Shown here in pieces: positions 50,120 to 58,313 of a stretch of 64,000 bases of DNA; the first letter of the stretch is position 1, and each line of letters starts with the position of its first letter. Source of the stretch: a virus. A program made the translations under genes and the position numbers. The stretch covers positions 41,352 through 105,351 of IMG/VR virus record IMGVR_UViG_3300036852_000741. One strand, given 5' to 3'. The notes beneath the pieces are model-generated. The model worked only from the letters and a program-made list of their open reading frames with translations. It did no database searches and was not told where the DNA came from.

Positions 50120-50160
50120 CCTGGTGCGACGCAGTGTCGCGATCCCGACCAAGGAGAGGC

Positions 50161-51705
50161 ATGACCGCCAAGGCCGTCTATGAGCGCCAGGAAGCGCTCC
50201 TCCGCGCACGCCACGATGTGGGTGCGGCGTTTGAGGCGGTCTGGTACGCGCTGGAGCCCGGTGCGCGCGAGCGCACCGACGCGAACGCCCACCCCGATGT
50301 GGTGGCCGCACGCGAGCGCGCCGAGGCCCTGGGTCGTGAGGTTGTTGGCTTGCACGAGGCGATCGGGGGGAAGGTCTACCGCGTTGTCACGGTGAAGCTC
50401 GCCGAGCTTGAGGAGCGCATCGCCAGGCTCAACAAGAAGGCCGCCAAGCTCGGCACCGGCGCGATCACCCTCACGGTGACCGACGAGCGCGAGGAGGTTG
50501 TCCGCAAGGTTCCCCGCACGCTCGACCAGGAGGTCATCGACATCTACGGGGTCGAGGCCACCCACCGCGAGGAGGTCGTCACCTATGTCTACGTCATCCT
50601 CGCGGGCGAGACGCCGATGGTCCCCGGCTTCGTCTTCATGGCGACGCTGGACCACACCGCTTCGCAGGGTCACGAGGATGAGGCGGTTGGCATTCGCCGC
50701 GTTCCCGCGCTGCGCCACCACGCGCTGAGCGCGGAGGCCATCGAGGCGATCGACGCCGCCGACCTCGCCGCCTACCGCCACGTCGAGAACAAGTGCGACC
50801 ACTGCGGCTACGTCCGCCAGCGCCTCCAGACCTACCTCCTCTACGAGGTCGAGGGCGGCGCGATCCGCCAGGTCGGCTCGACCTGCCTGCGCGACTACAC
50901 CGGTGCCAACTCGCCCGAGAGGGTCGCCGCGTGGGCCGAGTGGCTCGCGGCGCTCGATCACGACCTCACGGCCGGCGAAGACGGCTTCGGGGACGTGGAG
51001 TTCGGCGGTGGCCGGGTCGCGATCGGCACCACGTTCTACCTGGCGCACGTCGCAGCGGTCATGCGCGAGAGCGGCTGGCGGGCGCGCTGGGCGCGCGATG
51101 AGTACAGCGGTGAGTCGGTGCGCCAGCAGGGCACCGCCGATTGGGCGCACAGCAACATTGCCAACTACGGCAAGAGCGGGCGGCGCGGCGAGTCTCTGTT
51201 CGTGGAGGTCACCGACACCGAGTGGGCCGAGGCTGCCGAGGCGCTGGAGTGGGTCCGCGAGGACCTCGGGGAGCGCGAGGAACTCGATGAGTTCCAGCAC
51301 AACCTGGTCACCTACTGCCGCTCGGATTACCTGCCCGAGAAGGGCGACGGGTTTGTGGCCTACGCGGTCATGGCGCTGCGTCGCGAGCGTGAGAAGGCGC
51401 TGCTCGCCGAGAAGGCGGCGGGCTCCGAGTGGATCGGCGCGGTCAAGGAGCGCATCAAGGCGCTGACCTTCACGGTCACCTTCGTCAAGCCTTTCGAGGG
51501 CCACTACGGGACGCGGTTCCTGACCAAGGGCTACACGCCCGAGGGCAACCTGATCCTCTGGTGGGCGGGCCGCGAACTGGAGGCCGGCAAGACCTACACC
51601 GGGTCGGCCACCATCAAGAAGCTGACCACGGATAGCTACAGCGCCGACGCGAAGGTGAGTGAGGTCACCAACGTGCGTGGCATCAAGGAGGCGGTGCCGG
51701 CATGA
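50161..51705 (+). CDS. Large accessory protein with zinc site and OB-like C-terminus
   Basis: In this 514-residue protein, residues 1-110 are coiled coil; 110-180 contain strands; CDHCGYVRQRLQTY...GSTCLRDYTG (about 217-250) is a zinc-binding treble clef. Residues 425-510 read as an OB or similar barrel (FTVTFVKPFEGHYG, LILWWAGRELEAGKTYTG). I recall similar zinc plus barrel proteins on phages and plasmids, without known function. It sits alone among structural genes behind operator-promoter 8. Confidence 0.55.
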   Translation: MTAKAVYERQEALLRARHDVGAAFEAVWYALEPGARERTDANAHPDVVAARERAEALGREVVGLHEAIGGKVYRVVTVKLAELEERIARLNKKAAKLGTGAITLTVTDEREEVVRKVPRTLDQEVIDIYGVEATHREEVVTYVYVILAGETPMVPGFVFMATLDHTASQGHEDEAVGIRRVPALRHHALSAEAIEAIDAADLAAYRHVENKCDHCGYVRQRLQTYLLYEVEGGAIRQVGSTCLRDYTGANSPERVAAWAEWLAALDHDLTAGEDGFGDVEFGGGRVAIGTTFYLAHVAAVMRESGWRARWARDEYSGESVRQQGTADWAHSNIANYGKSGRRGESLFVEVTDTEWAEAAEALEWVREDLGEREELDEFQHNLVTYCRSDYLPEKGDGFVAYAVMALRREREKALLAEKAAGSEWIGAVKERIKALTFTVTFVKPFEGHYGTRFLTKGYTPEGNLILWWAGRELEAGKTYTGSATIKKLTTDSYSADAKVSEVTNVRGIKEAVPA

Positions 51706-52109
51706 GCGACATCGAGGTCACCTTCGACTGGGACGAGGGGGACCGTAGCGTCGGGCTATTTCCGGGCTGGGGCGAGGAGACCGGCGCCGTGGTGCGCATG
51801 GGCGACCTCACTGTCGGCTTCGTGTTTATCGTGGCGGAGACCAAGCCGGTGGCGGAGTGGGTACTCGATGACGTGTGGGTACGGCACGCTCAGCGTCAGA
51901 CCATGCTGGCCGACGCTCCGCCGATCGCTCGACACGGCGCCGAGAGAACGCTGCTGGGCGAGCTACCCGACGTGTGCGCGGCGGTAGCCAGGGAGTGGGA
52001 GCGCATCGGCGCCGAGCGTGAGGCGGCGGCCGAGGCTGAGGCCGAGGCGTGGGCGGAGCAGGAGCGCTGGCTGCGAGAGGTCGAGGCCGAGGAGCGCGAG
52101 CAAGCCTAG
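51702..52109 (+). CDS. Hypothetical protein with C-terminal coiled coil
   Basis: A 135-residue protein: acidic beta N-terminal half (IEVTFDWDEGDRSVGLFPG), then a Glu/Ala/Trp-rich coiled coil (AEAEAWAEQERWLREVEAEE). It overlaps the previous gene by 4 nt. Confidence 0.55.
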   Translation: MSDIEVTFDWDEGDRSVGLFPGWGEETGAVVRMGDLTVGFVFIVAETKPVAEWVLDDVWVRHAQRQTMLADAPPIARHGAERTLLGELPDVCAAVAREWERIGAEREAAAEAEAEAWAEQERWLREVEAEEREQA

Positions 52110-52276
52110 AAGTGGTGTAGCGGAGTCCGGGCGCGCCGGTAGCGTCCGATCGGCTCCCGCTCGTGCCGCCTCTACCTCCCGTGCGGGCGGGAGCACCCAC
52201 GTGTATGCCTTTCGCCATGAAGTGGGCTGAACTCTGATGTAGGGCGCGCCCAGGGCTGGGCTTACCATCCGGCTCA
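52110..52276 (+). other. Intergenic region with hairpin and late promoter
   Basis: No gene is seen in these 167 nt. GCTCCCGC (52153-52160) pairs with GCGGGAGC (52187-52194), a terminator-like stem without a T-run that would separate the accessory operon from the capsid operon. The promoter for the protease follows. Confidence 0.5.
52263..52268 (+). promoter_or_regulatory. Candidate -10 box of the capsid operon
   Basis: TACCAT ends 8 nt before ATG 52277, implying a leaderless transcript for the head operon. GTAGGGCGCGCCC lies about 25 nt upstream. Confidence 0.45.
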
Positions 52277-53548
52277 ATGACTGCCACCGCGACAGCGGAC
52301 GCGCCAGCCGAAGTGCTGGAGCTTCACGAAGGCGCGTCTGCCTCACCGACCGGCATCCAGGACGACGGGCGCGTCCTGGTCCACGTCATCCGGCCCTGCG
52401 TTGGCCGGGGACGCGGACGCCATCTTTACACCGCCGAGATGCTGAGCGAGAACGCCCAGAAGTTCGTCGGCTGGCCGATGTATGTGGACCACCTCTCCCC
52501 CGAGGCCCGTCGCGCGGCCGGCGGCCTGCCGCGCTCCCTGCGCGATGTGGGCGGAGTGATCGAGGAGTCCTGGTGGGACGAGACCGTTCCTGCCGACCCC
52601 GCGCGCGGCTACGGCGCGGGAGCCATTGTCGCCCATGCGCGTCCGTTCGGTCTGGCCAAGAAGCTCATCGAGCACGACCCCCGGCTGGTCGAGGCGTCCA
52701 TCAGTGCCAATGCGACCGGCGTCAAGCCGACGACTCACAACGGTCAGCGGGTGTGGCTGGTCGAGGGCATCGAGGACACCGGCAGCGTGGACTGGGTGAC
52801 GCAGGCTGGCGCGGGCGGTCGGGTCGTGTCACTCATGGAGTCGTTGTACGACAGCGACTCTGAGGACCTGCTCTCCGACATGGGGGACGAGGAGTTCCTC
52901 GCATACCTGGACCGCGAGCGCCCGCACCTACGCGAGGCGCTCCAGGCCGACGACAACGCCGATGAAGGAGGCGACATGGGAGAGGTCACTCCCGAAGTGC
53001 TCCAGGAGGCTCTCCGGTCGGAGGCCACCCAGGAGGTCATCCGCAGTCTCGTCAACGATGGAATCGAGGAGCGCCTTCCGGCGCTTGTCGAGGCGGCGGT
53101 GGCCAAGGAGCGCGACCTCATCCGCGCCGAGGCTGAGGCCGCGTCTGATCGCAAGGTCGATCTGCGGGACTTCCGCGAGGAGGCCCACCGAATCATCGCG
53201 GAGGCCAAGCTCCCGGACTCCTGGAAGGCGAGCCTGCGCTCTCGCTTCGACCTCACCGAGGGCGGGCAGCCCACCCCGGCGCTGGACGTGATCGACCAGG
53301 TGGACGACGACGGCAACGTCACGAAGTCCGCCCGGCAGGTCCTGCGTGAGGCGGTCGCCGAGGCGGTCGCCGAGCAGCGCAAGCTCCTGATGGAGGCCAG
53401 GCCCACCCGCGTGACGGGGCAGGGCCCGGCGAAGCCCACTGGTGGCGAGCAGGAAGGCGAGGCCGACAAGAAGTACGACGGCACGCTGACCGCCTCGCTG
53501 CTTCAGGAGGCCGGCATCGACCCCGAGACGGCCTGGGCCAAGGTCTGA
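52277..53548 (+). CDS. Prohead protease fused to scaffold
   Basis: The first 210 of 423 residues match phage capsid maturation proteases: RGRGRHLYTAEMLSENAQKF, PMYVDHLS (catalytic-His-type region), LVEASISANATG (Ser-type region), IEDTGSVDWV. Residues 240-400 are an acidic coiled coil (a scaffold that is digested during maturation), and a short C-terminal helix may bind the capsid. Such fusions release both functions from one gene. It is the first gene of the head operon. Confidence 0.8.
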   Translation: MTATATADAPAEVLELHEGASASPTGIQDDGRVLVHVIRPCVGRGRGRHLYTAEMLSENAQKFVGWPMYVDHLSPEARRAAGGLPRSLRDVGGVIEESWWDETVPADPARGYGAGAIVAHARPFGLAKKLIEHDPRLVEASISANATGVKPTTHNGQRVWLVEGIEDTGSVDWVTQAGAGGRVVSLMESLYDSDSEDLLSDMGDEEFLAYLDRERPHLREALQADDNADEGGDMGEVTPEVLQEALRSEATQEVIRSLVNDGIEERLPALVEAAVAKERDLIRAEAEAASDRKVDLRDFREEAHRIIAEAKLPDSWKASLRSRFDLTEGGQPTPALDVIDQVDDDGNVTKSARQVLREAVAEAVAEQRKLLMEARPTRVTGQGPAKPTGGEQEGEADKKYDGTLTASLLQEAGIDPETAWAKV

Positions 53549-53566
53549 TCGAAAGGAGCTAACGAG

Positions 53567-53944
53567 ATGCCTTACGAACGTCCAGGCCAGGGCTACTACG
53601 CCACCGCCACCAAGGCCCTCACCCACGGGGACCCGTGCACCGAAGATGGAGTGGTCGGTGTCGCGATCAAGCAGAAGGCTCCGGCGTGGGATGCCGGCCT
53701 TGCGGATCAGGACGCCATCGCCATCGGCGAGGCGTTCCACATCCGCACCAAGGGCATTCACCAGGTGGCGTTCGTGACCGGCGCCGCCAAGGGTGACCCC
53801 ATCTACATCGTCGCGGCCGACAACACGCTGACCGAGACGGCCAGCGGCAACATCAAGTTCGGCCGCGTGGTCGAAATCGAGGGCCAGCGTGGCACGCCCA
53901 CCGGCTTTATGCGGGTGGACCTCGATCTGAAGGACGGCTTCTGA
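53567..53944 (+). CDS. Capsid decoration protein (DUF2190-like)
   Basis: The 125 residues show the beta-rich pattern of phage head-decoration proteins: GYYATATKALTHGDPC, VGVAIKQKAP, AFVTGAAKGDPIYI, VVEIEGQRGTPTGFM. It lies between protease and capsid genes, the normal position. GAAAGGAG precedes the ATG. Confidence 0.75.
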   Translation: MPYERPGQGYYATATKALTHGDPCTEDGVVGVAIKQKAPAWDAGLADQDAIAIGEAFHIRTKGIHQVAFVTGAAKGDPIYIVAADNTLTETASGNIKFGRVVEIEGQRGTPTGFMRVDLDLKDGF

Positions 53945-53949
53945 TCGCG

Positions 53950-54042
53950 ATGGGCCGCTCGTACCTGTTCTCACTGACGGGCCTGCGCTGTGCAGGCGGC
54001 GGCTGCCCCGCCGGACCCACCTTCAAGGAGGTGAACCCCTGA
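53950..54042 (+). CDS. 30-residue leader-like peptide
   Basis: ATG 53950 opens a 30-residue frame (GRSYLFSLTGLRCAGGGCPAG) whose TGA overlaps the capsid ATG. It is a very short Cys-containing peptide and may serve only to couple translation to the capsid gene, or may itself be a virion component. Confidence 0.35.
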   Translation: MGRSYLFSLTGLRCAGGGCPAGPTFKEVNP

Positions 54043-55091
54043 TGTACGGACCCTACGGGGAGTTCGGGAAGCCCATTCGCCTCCTGGAGGCGTACAAGGA
54101 ATGGCGTGACCTGCGCCTGGAGGAGGCCGACTCCAAGGCCGACTTCCCGTCGTTCCTCATGGGACCGGTGACGCAGAGCCTGTGGCATGGCTACTCGCGG
54201 GCGCAGTCGCAGTACCGCCGCTACACCCGCGTCGAGAACGTCCAGGACTTCCGCGAGCGTCGTCTGCGCGGCCTGAACGGGCTCAGCGGGATCGGCTACG
54301 TCGGCGACCACGGCGAGTACCCGGGCATGAAGCGGACCGAGCGCCCGACCGCCACTCTGGTGATCGACACCTACGGCGGCGTGTACTCGATCACGCGGCA
54401 AGCGATCCGCAACGACGACACGAATGAACTGCTCAACCGCAACCCCGCCGACATGGGCTACGCGGCCGGGCTGTTCGTCCTGGAGACGATCGTCGCGCTG
54501 ATCGAGTCCAACCCGACGGCGCCCGACGGCGCCGCGATGTACTCGACCGGCCGCGGCAACCAGACGACCTCTGCGCTTGCCGAGGACTCGCTGGCCACCG
54601 CCGTCGGTGCGATGGAGGACCAGCTTGACGACGACGGCCGGCGCATCCATGTCACGCCCGCCGTCCTCGTCGTCAAGAACGCCCGGATGCAGTTGATCGC
54701 CAACCGCATCCTCAACTCGCAGTTCACGGGTACCCAGGCCACGTACACGGGCGCGGCGGGCGCCGGGACCGCGGTGTTCGACAAGGGCACCGTCAACCCG
54801 CTGGCGGGCATCCTGCCGGCCAACGGCGTGGTCCGCGACCCGTTCTTCTCGGACCCCAACGACTGGTACATGTTCGCCGACCCCAACGACGTGCCGGCGT
54901 TCGCCGTCGGCTTCCTCGATGGGCGCGAGGAGCCGTTCGTCGGGCTCAAGGACCCGATGGTGCGGGCGGCGCTGGGCGCCGGGACGGACCCGTACTCGTT
55001 CGAGTTGGACGCGATCGACCTCAAGGTCAGGTTCGACTTCGGGTCCGCTCCGGTCGACCCGAGAGGCACGTATCGGGGAGTGGTGGCGTGA
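54042..55091 (+). CDS. Major capsid protein
   Basis: The 349-residue protein shows features of an HK97-fold capsid protein of the Mu gpT-like type: N-terminal charged helix, ENVQDFRERRL, VGDHGEYPGMKRTERPTATL, VYSITRQAIRNDDTNELLNR, then a long helix and a P-domain with DPFFSDPNDWYMF. AAGGAGG precedes the ATG, which overlaps the upstream 30-residue peptide. It follows the protease and decoration genes and precedes the connector genes. Confidence 0.85.
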   Translation: MYGPYGEFGKPIRLLEAYKEWRDLRLEEADSKADFPSFLMGPVTQSLWHGYSRAQSQYRRYTRVENVQDFRERRLRGLNGLSGIGYVGDHGEYPGMKRTERPTATLVIDTYGGVYSITRQAIRNDDTNELLNRNPADMGYAAGLFVLETIVALIESNPTAPDGAAMYSTGRGNQTTSALAEDSLATAVGAMEDQLDDDGRRIHVTPAVLVVKNARMQLIANRILNSQFTGTQATYTGAAGAGTAVFDKGTVNPLAGILPANGVVRDPFFSDPNDWYMFADPNDVPAFAVGFLDGREEPFVGLKDPMVRAALGAGTDPYSFELDAIDLKVRFDFGSAPVDPRGTYRGVVA

Positions 55092-55465
55092 TGGCACGTG
55101 GAAATGACAGCCAGGCGGCAGCGGCCGAGTTCCGTGGCCAGTATGGGGTGACGGGTAACGCCGAGAACCTGATCGAGGCCAACCGGGCCGCCTACCCGGC
55201 GGAACTGCGCACTGCATCGCTCCAGGGCCTGGACGAGGAGGCGACCGCAAAACTGCGTGAGGACCTCAGCAAGGTGCAGTCCAAGGTCGAGGGCGGGACG
55301 GTGCTCGATGTGGCGGTGCGCGGTAAGAACATCATCGCGGTGGTCGAAACCGAAGCCGGCTACACCTACAAGCAGGTGATCCCGGTAGAGGAGGGCGCGA
55401 GCGCCTCGACGGAGACCAAGACGACCACGCAGGCCAAGACCACCACCACGGCGCCGAAGGAGTAG
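55091..55465 (+). CDS. Small head-region protein with Thr/Lys tail
   Basis: A 124-residue protein: helical N-terminus, strands in the middle (GTVLDVAVRGKNIIAVVET) and a low-complexity tail of Thr/Lys (TKTTTQAKTTTTA). It may be a head-completion accessory protein. ATG 55091 overlaps the capsid stop. Confidence 0.55.
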   Translation: MARGNDSQAAAAEFRGQYGVTGNAENLIEANRAAYPAELRTASLQGLDEEATAKLREDLSKVQSKVEGGTVLDVAVRGKNIIAVVETEAGYTYKQVIPVEEGASASTETKTTTQAKTTTTAPKE

Positions 55466-55494
55466 GCGTGGGACTTCGGGTGCCGACCCGGACG

Positions 55495-55546
55495 CGGAGG
55501 TCGGGCAGGGGACGCTGAGCGACCGCCCCTCCTGTCCCGGCCTCCG
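55495..55546 (+). terminator. 11-bp hairpin between head genes
   Basis: CGGAGGTCGGG (55495-55505) pairs with CCCGGCCTCCG (55536-55546) through one T-G wobble. There is no T-run. It lies directly before the connector gene and its ribosome site and may lower downstream expression or protect the 3' end. Confidence 0.45.
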
Positions 55547-55561
55547 TCGTAGGAGGCCATG

Positions 55562-56098
55562 ATGGACCCGATCACCGCCGAACGCATCCGTCAGATCAGT
55601 CAGTCGCCCCTGGATGAGCAGGGCTACGCTGAGGCCGACCCCGACCCCCTGGACGCCCTGCTGCTGCCGGCGGCCTCGCGCTTCGTCCTGGACATGACGG
55701 GCTGGAAGGAGTACGGCGCCGTCCCTGCCGAGAAGGCGCCGCTGGTGGAGTTGGCGATCCGCCTGGCGGTGGAGATGACGGTGGCGCAGTCCACGCCCGA
55801 GTACCTGGAGGGCCTGTCGGACTTCGACCTCATCTCCAGCTTCTCGGCGGGCAGCTACTCCGAGACGCGGCGCTCGCCCGAGGATGCGGCCAAGGCCAAG
55901 ATGCTCGCGGCCTGGCCGCCGCTCAACGCGGCGCTGGTGGCGGGGATGACCGACGAGATGCGCGAGTGGTACTGGGCGTGGCTGAGCGGCAAGGCGGTCC
56001 CGGACTTCGCGGTCAGCGAGGTGGACTGGTCGGGCTGGGGCTGCGTCTCGCCGTGGGGCTGGTCTGACCCGATGTACGCCTGGAGCCGGGAGTGGTAG
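55562..56098 (+). CDS. Head-tail connector (adaptor)
   Basis: The 178 residues begin with a helical domain typical of phage connector adaptors (ITAERIRQIS...PLVELAIRLAVEMTVAQST) and end in a Trp-rich tail. Position after the capsid gene supports the call. AGGAGG at 55551-55556 favours ATG 55562 over ATG 55559. Confidence 0.65.
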   Translation: MDPITAERIRQISQSPLDEQGYAEADPDPLDALLLPAASRFVLDMTGWKEYGAVPAEKAPLVELAIRLAVEMTVAQSTPEYLEGLSDFDLISSFSAGSYSETRRSPEDAAKAKMLAAWPPLNAALVAGMTDEMREWYWAWLSGKAVPDFAVSEVDWSGWGCVSPWGWSDPMYAWSREW

Positions 56099-56515
56099 AT
56101 GGCGCTGGGTGCCGTTTTGGTCGATCGCGCGCGCATTCTGCGCCGGGCCCCCGCGCCGGTGCGGGTCGAGGGGCGCACCCAGTTCACCACGGTGACGGGC
56201 GCCTGGTTTCGCTGCCGACTGGACCTGCGCTCGCGTAGCGAGGGCCGCGAGCCCGAGTCGGGCTTCCCGCGGGTGGTCGAGCAGCCGTCGCTGATGTTCG
56301 GCGTGCGCGACACCGAGGGCCGTACGGTGGACCTGGCGGCCAGCGACCGCCTGGAGGTGGTCTCCCCGCAGCTTGGCCGGGCGCTGTGGCAGGCGCAGGG
56401 CGACCCCATACCCATGCGCAAACGGCGGCGCGTCATCGGCTGGGAGGCCACGATCAAGCGCGTCGAGGAGCACGCGTTTGACGAGACGGGCGCGATGGCC
56501 GGCGGCACGGGCTGA
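56099..56515 (+). CDS. Head closure protein
   Basis: The 138 residues read as a small beta barrel (ARILRRAPAPVRVEGRTQFT, then a strand-rich core) as in stopper proteins that seal the connector. The assignment depends on gene order: it lies directly after the adaptor and before the gp10-like protein. Confidence 0.55.
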   Translation: MALGAVLVDRARILRRAPAPVRVEGRTQFTTVTGAWFRCRLDLRSRSEGREPESGFPRVVEQPSLMFGVRDTEGRTVDLAASDRLEVVSPQLGRALWQAQGDPIPMRKRRRVIGWEATIKRVEEHAFDETGAMAGGTG

Positions 56516-57084
56516 TGGGCTTCGAGTATGTCAGTCGGGTTCACCTTCCCGACCTTTTTGCACCGGAGCCGGTGCATCGGGCGCTGCGCCAGATGGCCCG
56601 CCACGGCGGCGATCGCATGGTCGACTTCACGATCATCAACACTCCGATCGACACGGGCAACCTGCGTACGTCGTGGCGCCAGAAGCCGGTGACGGTGGCC
56701 TACACGTCACGCGGCGGTTTGGTCTATGAGAGCGGCGTGGAGACCGACGTGGAGTACGCGCCCTACGTCGAGCACGGCACCGGCCTGTTCGGGCCGCAGC
56801 ACCGCAAGTACCTCATCCGCGCCAAAGGCAAGGCGGCCGGCGGCGCCGACTACCTGCGCTTCGTGGTCGGTGGTGAGGTCGTCTACGCCAAGGAGGTCTG
56901 GCATCCGGGCTCGCCGGGCGCGCACATGGTGGCGATCGCGGCCACTATGGTCGAGGCGCAGCTAGATGTGATCTTGCGCCCGGTTCTGGAGGTCTGGCGC
57001 CGGGAGCAGGAGCGCGGAGATGTCGGTGTGCGGCTGCGCTCGGCGGTGGACTTCCCCGGGTCACTGGGGAGGTACCCGGGATGA
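56515..57084 (+). CDS. HK97 gp10-like tail-completion protein
   Basis: This 189-residue protein shows a known pattern: helix, then TPIDTGNLRTSW, VETDVEYAPYVEHGTG and QHRKYLIRAKGK. These are the hallmarks of gp10-like head-tail joining proteins. ATG 56515 overlaps the previous TGA. Confidence 0.75.
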   Translation: MGFEYVSRVHLPDLFAPEPVHRALRQMARHGGDRMVDFTIINTPIDTGNLRTSWRQKPVTVAYTSRGGLVYESGVETDVEYAPYVEHGTGLFGPQHRKYLIRAKGKAAGGADYLRFVVGGEVVYAKEVWHPGSPGAHMVAIAATMVEAQLDVILRPVLEVWRREQERGDVGVRLRSAVDFPGSLGRYPG

Positions 57085-57944
57085 TCCGCACGGCCGAGGA
57101 CGTGCTGCGCTCGCTGGCCAAGTATCTGGCGGAGGCCGTGCTCATCGACTGGGAGGTGCGACTCGCGATCGAGGAGGGCACCTTTCGCCGGCCGTTTTGC
57201 CGGGTGGGCCTGGCGGGCCCGCAGGCGTTCACGGGCCCGGCGGTGCACACCGATGTGCTCGCGCCGTTTGCGGCACACCTGTTCCCCGTCGAGCAGTCCG
57301 CCCCGGAGGAGGCGCTGCTGGTGGCGCTGCGCGTCCAGGAGTTGCTCTACCAGGGCTTTCGGGTTGGCGGCGGCACGCTCGGCGCGCCGGGGCAGCCTCT
57401 GGCCACCGCCACGGCGGGCAGCCTGGCCGCCGGCAGCTACCGCTATGTGGTGACGGCGACGCGCCGCGGGGGCGGTGAGTCGGTGGCGTCCAGCCCGGTC
57501 TCACTCACGCTCGCTGACGTGGGCGGGGTGGCGCTGACCTGGCCGGCGCTGGGTGGTGCAGACGGCTACCGCATCTACCGGGGGCCGGCGGGTGCCGAGC
57601 GCCTGCTGGCGGCGGTGGGTGCGGCGTTGGCGTTCACCGACGATGGGACGCGTACGGCACATTCGACGGCGGCGCCTCCCAGCGCTGGGACAGCGACGGT
57701 GGGGGCGCCGATGCGGGTCCCTCTGTATGACAGTGCGGGAATGCCCCTGAGCAGTCCGGCGAGTGTTCGGGGGCCCAACGATTTTGCCCGCGTCAACGAC
57801 CTGTCGGTCGGGCTTGCGGTGGACCCCGAGGACGAGCGCAAAGTGGTTGTCACCGCCGACATCAGACTGGCCTGGCGGCGGCGCGGCCGGGTGCCCACGG
57901 CAACCCAGACACTGGCGGCCGTGAGGGCCGCAGGAACGGTCTAG
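57081..57944 (+). CDS. Tail terminator with inserted Fn3-like domain
   Basis: The 287-residue protein has a tail-terminator pattern at both ends (EDVLRSLAKYLAEAV... and NDFARVNDLSVGLAVDPEDER...VVVTADIRLAW). Between them, residues 100-210 have a fibronectin-type III or Ig-like pattern: LAAGSYRYVVTATRRGGGES, LTWPALGGADGYRIYRG. Such surface Ig/Fn3 domains on phage structural proteins are thought to bind sugars or host surfaces. ATG 57081 overlaps the previous stop. Confidence 0.6.
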   Translation: MIRTAEDVLRSLAKYLAEAVLIDWEVRLAIEEGTFRRPFCRVGLAGPQAFTGPAVHTDVLAPFAAHLFPVEQSAPEEALLVALRVQELLYQGFRVGGGTLGAPGQPLATATAGSLAAGSYRYVVTATRRGGGESVASSPVSLTLADVGGVALTWPALGGADGYRIYRGPAGAERLLAAVGAALAFTDDGTRTAHSTAAPPSAGTATVGAPMRVPLYDSAGMPLSSPASVRGPNDFARVNDLSVGLAVDPEDERKVVVTADIRLAWRRRGRVPTATQTLAAVRAAGTV

Positions 57945-58050
57945 GTCCGTATGTCGGGGCGCGCTGGGGGTGCCGTACCCTCTCTGCCAAGGAGGCTTCC
58001 GACGATTCGCGACCGAGCCGTGACCCAGGACTGGAGTGGAAGGAGACTCT
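57945..58050 (+). other. Intergenic region with possible promoter
   Basis: This 106-nt gap contains TACCCT (57976-57981), a possible -10 box, and CCAAGGAGG (57987-57995), which resembles the operator-class ribosome site but has no start codon nearby. No dyad is present. Confidence 0.3.
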
Positions 58051-58296
58051 GTGGCTGAGGAGCAGAAGGACCAGCAGTCCGAGACGGCTCAGACGCGGCC
58101 GAAGGCGGGCCGCGCCTCCTCCGACGAGGAGACGTTCCCCGTCGGGCGCCTCTTGGACGACGCCCCGGCACTGCTCGGCCACCCGTCCCACGTGCTGGCG
58201 GGCGCCCTGGATCACGCGGGCATCACCAAGGACAACCTGACCACCGACGAGGCTCGTGAGGCGATCGACAGTTTTCTCGCCCACGAGGTCGCCTAG
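58051..58296 (+). CDS. Small acidic protein upstream of the sheath
   Basis: Eighty-one residues, acidic and helical, with a FPVGRLLDDAPALLG segment and a DEAREAIDSFL helix at the end. GTG 58051 is chosen over ATG 58036 because GGAAGGAGA precedes it. It may be a small tail-completion protein given its position before the sheath. Confidence 0.55.
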   Translation: MAEEQKDQQSETAQTRPKAGRASSDEETFPVGRLLDDAPALLGHPSHVLAGALDHAGITKDNLTTDEAREAIDSFLAHEVA

Positions 58297-58313
58297 CAGC
58301 GAGGTGATCTGAC

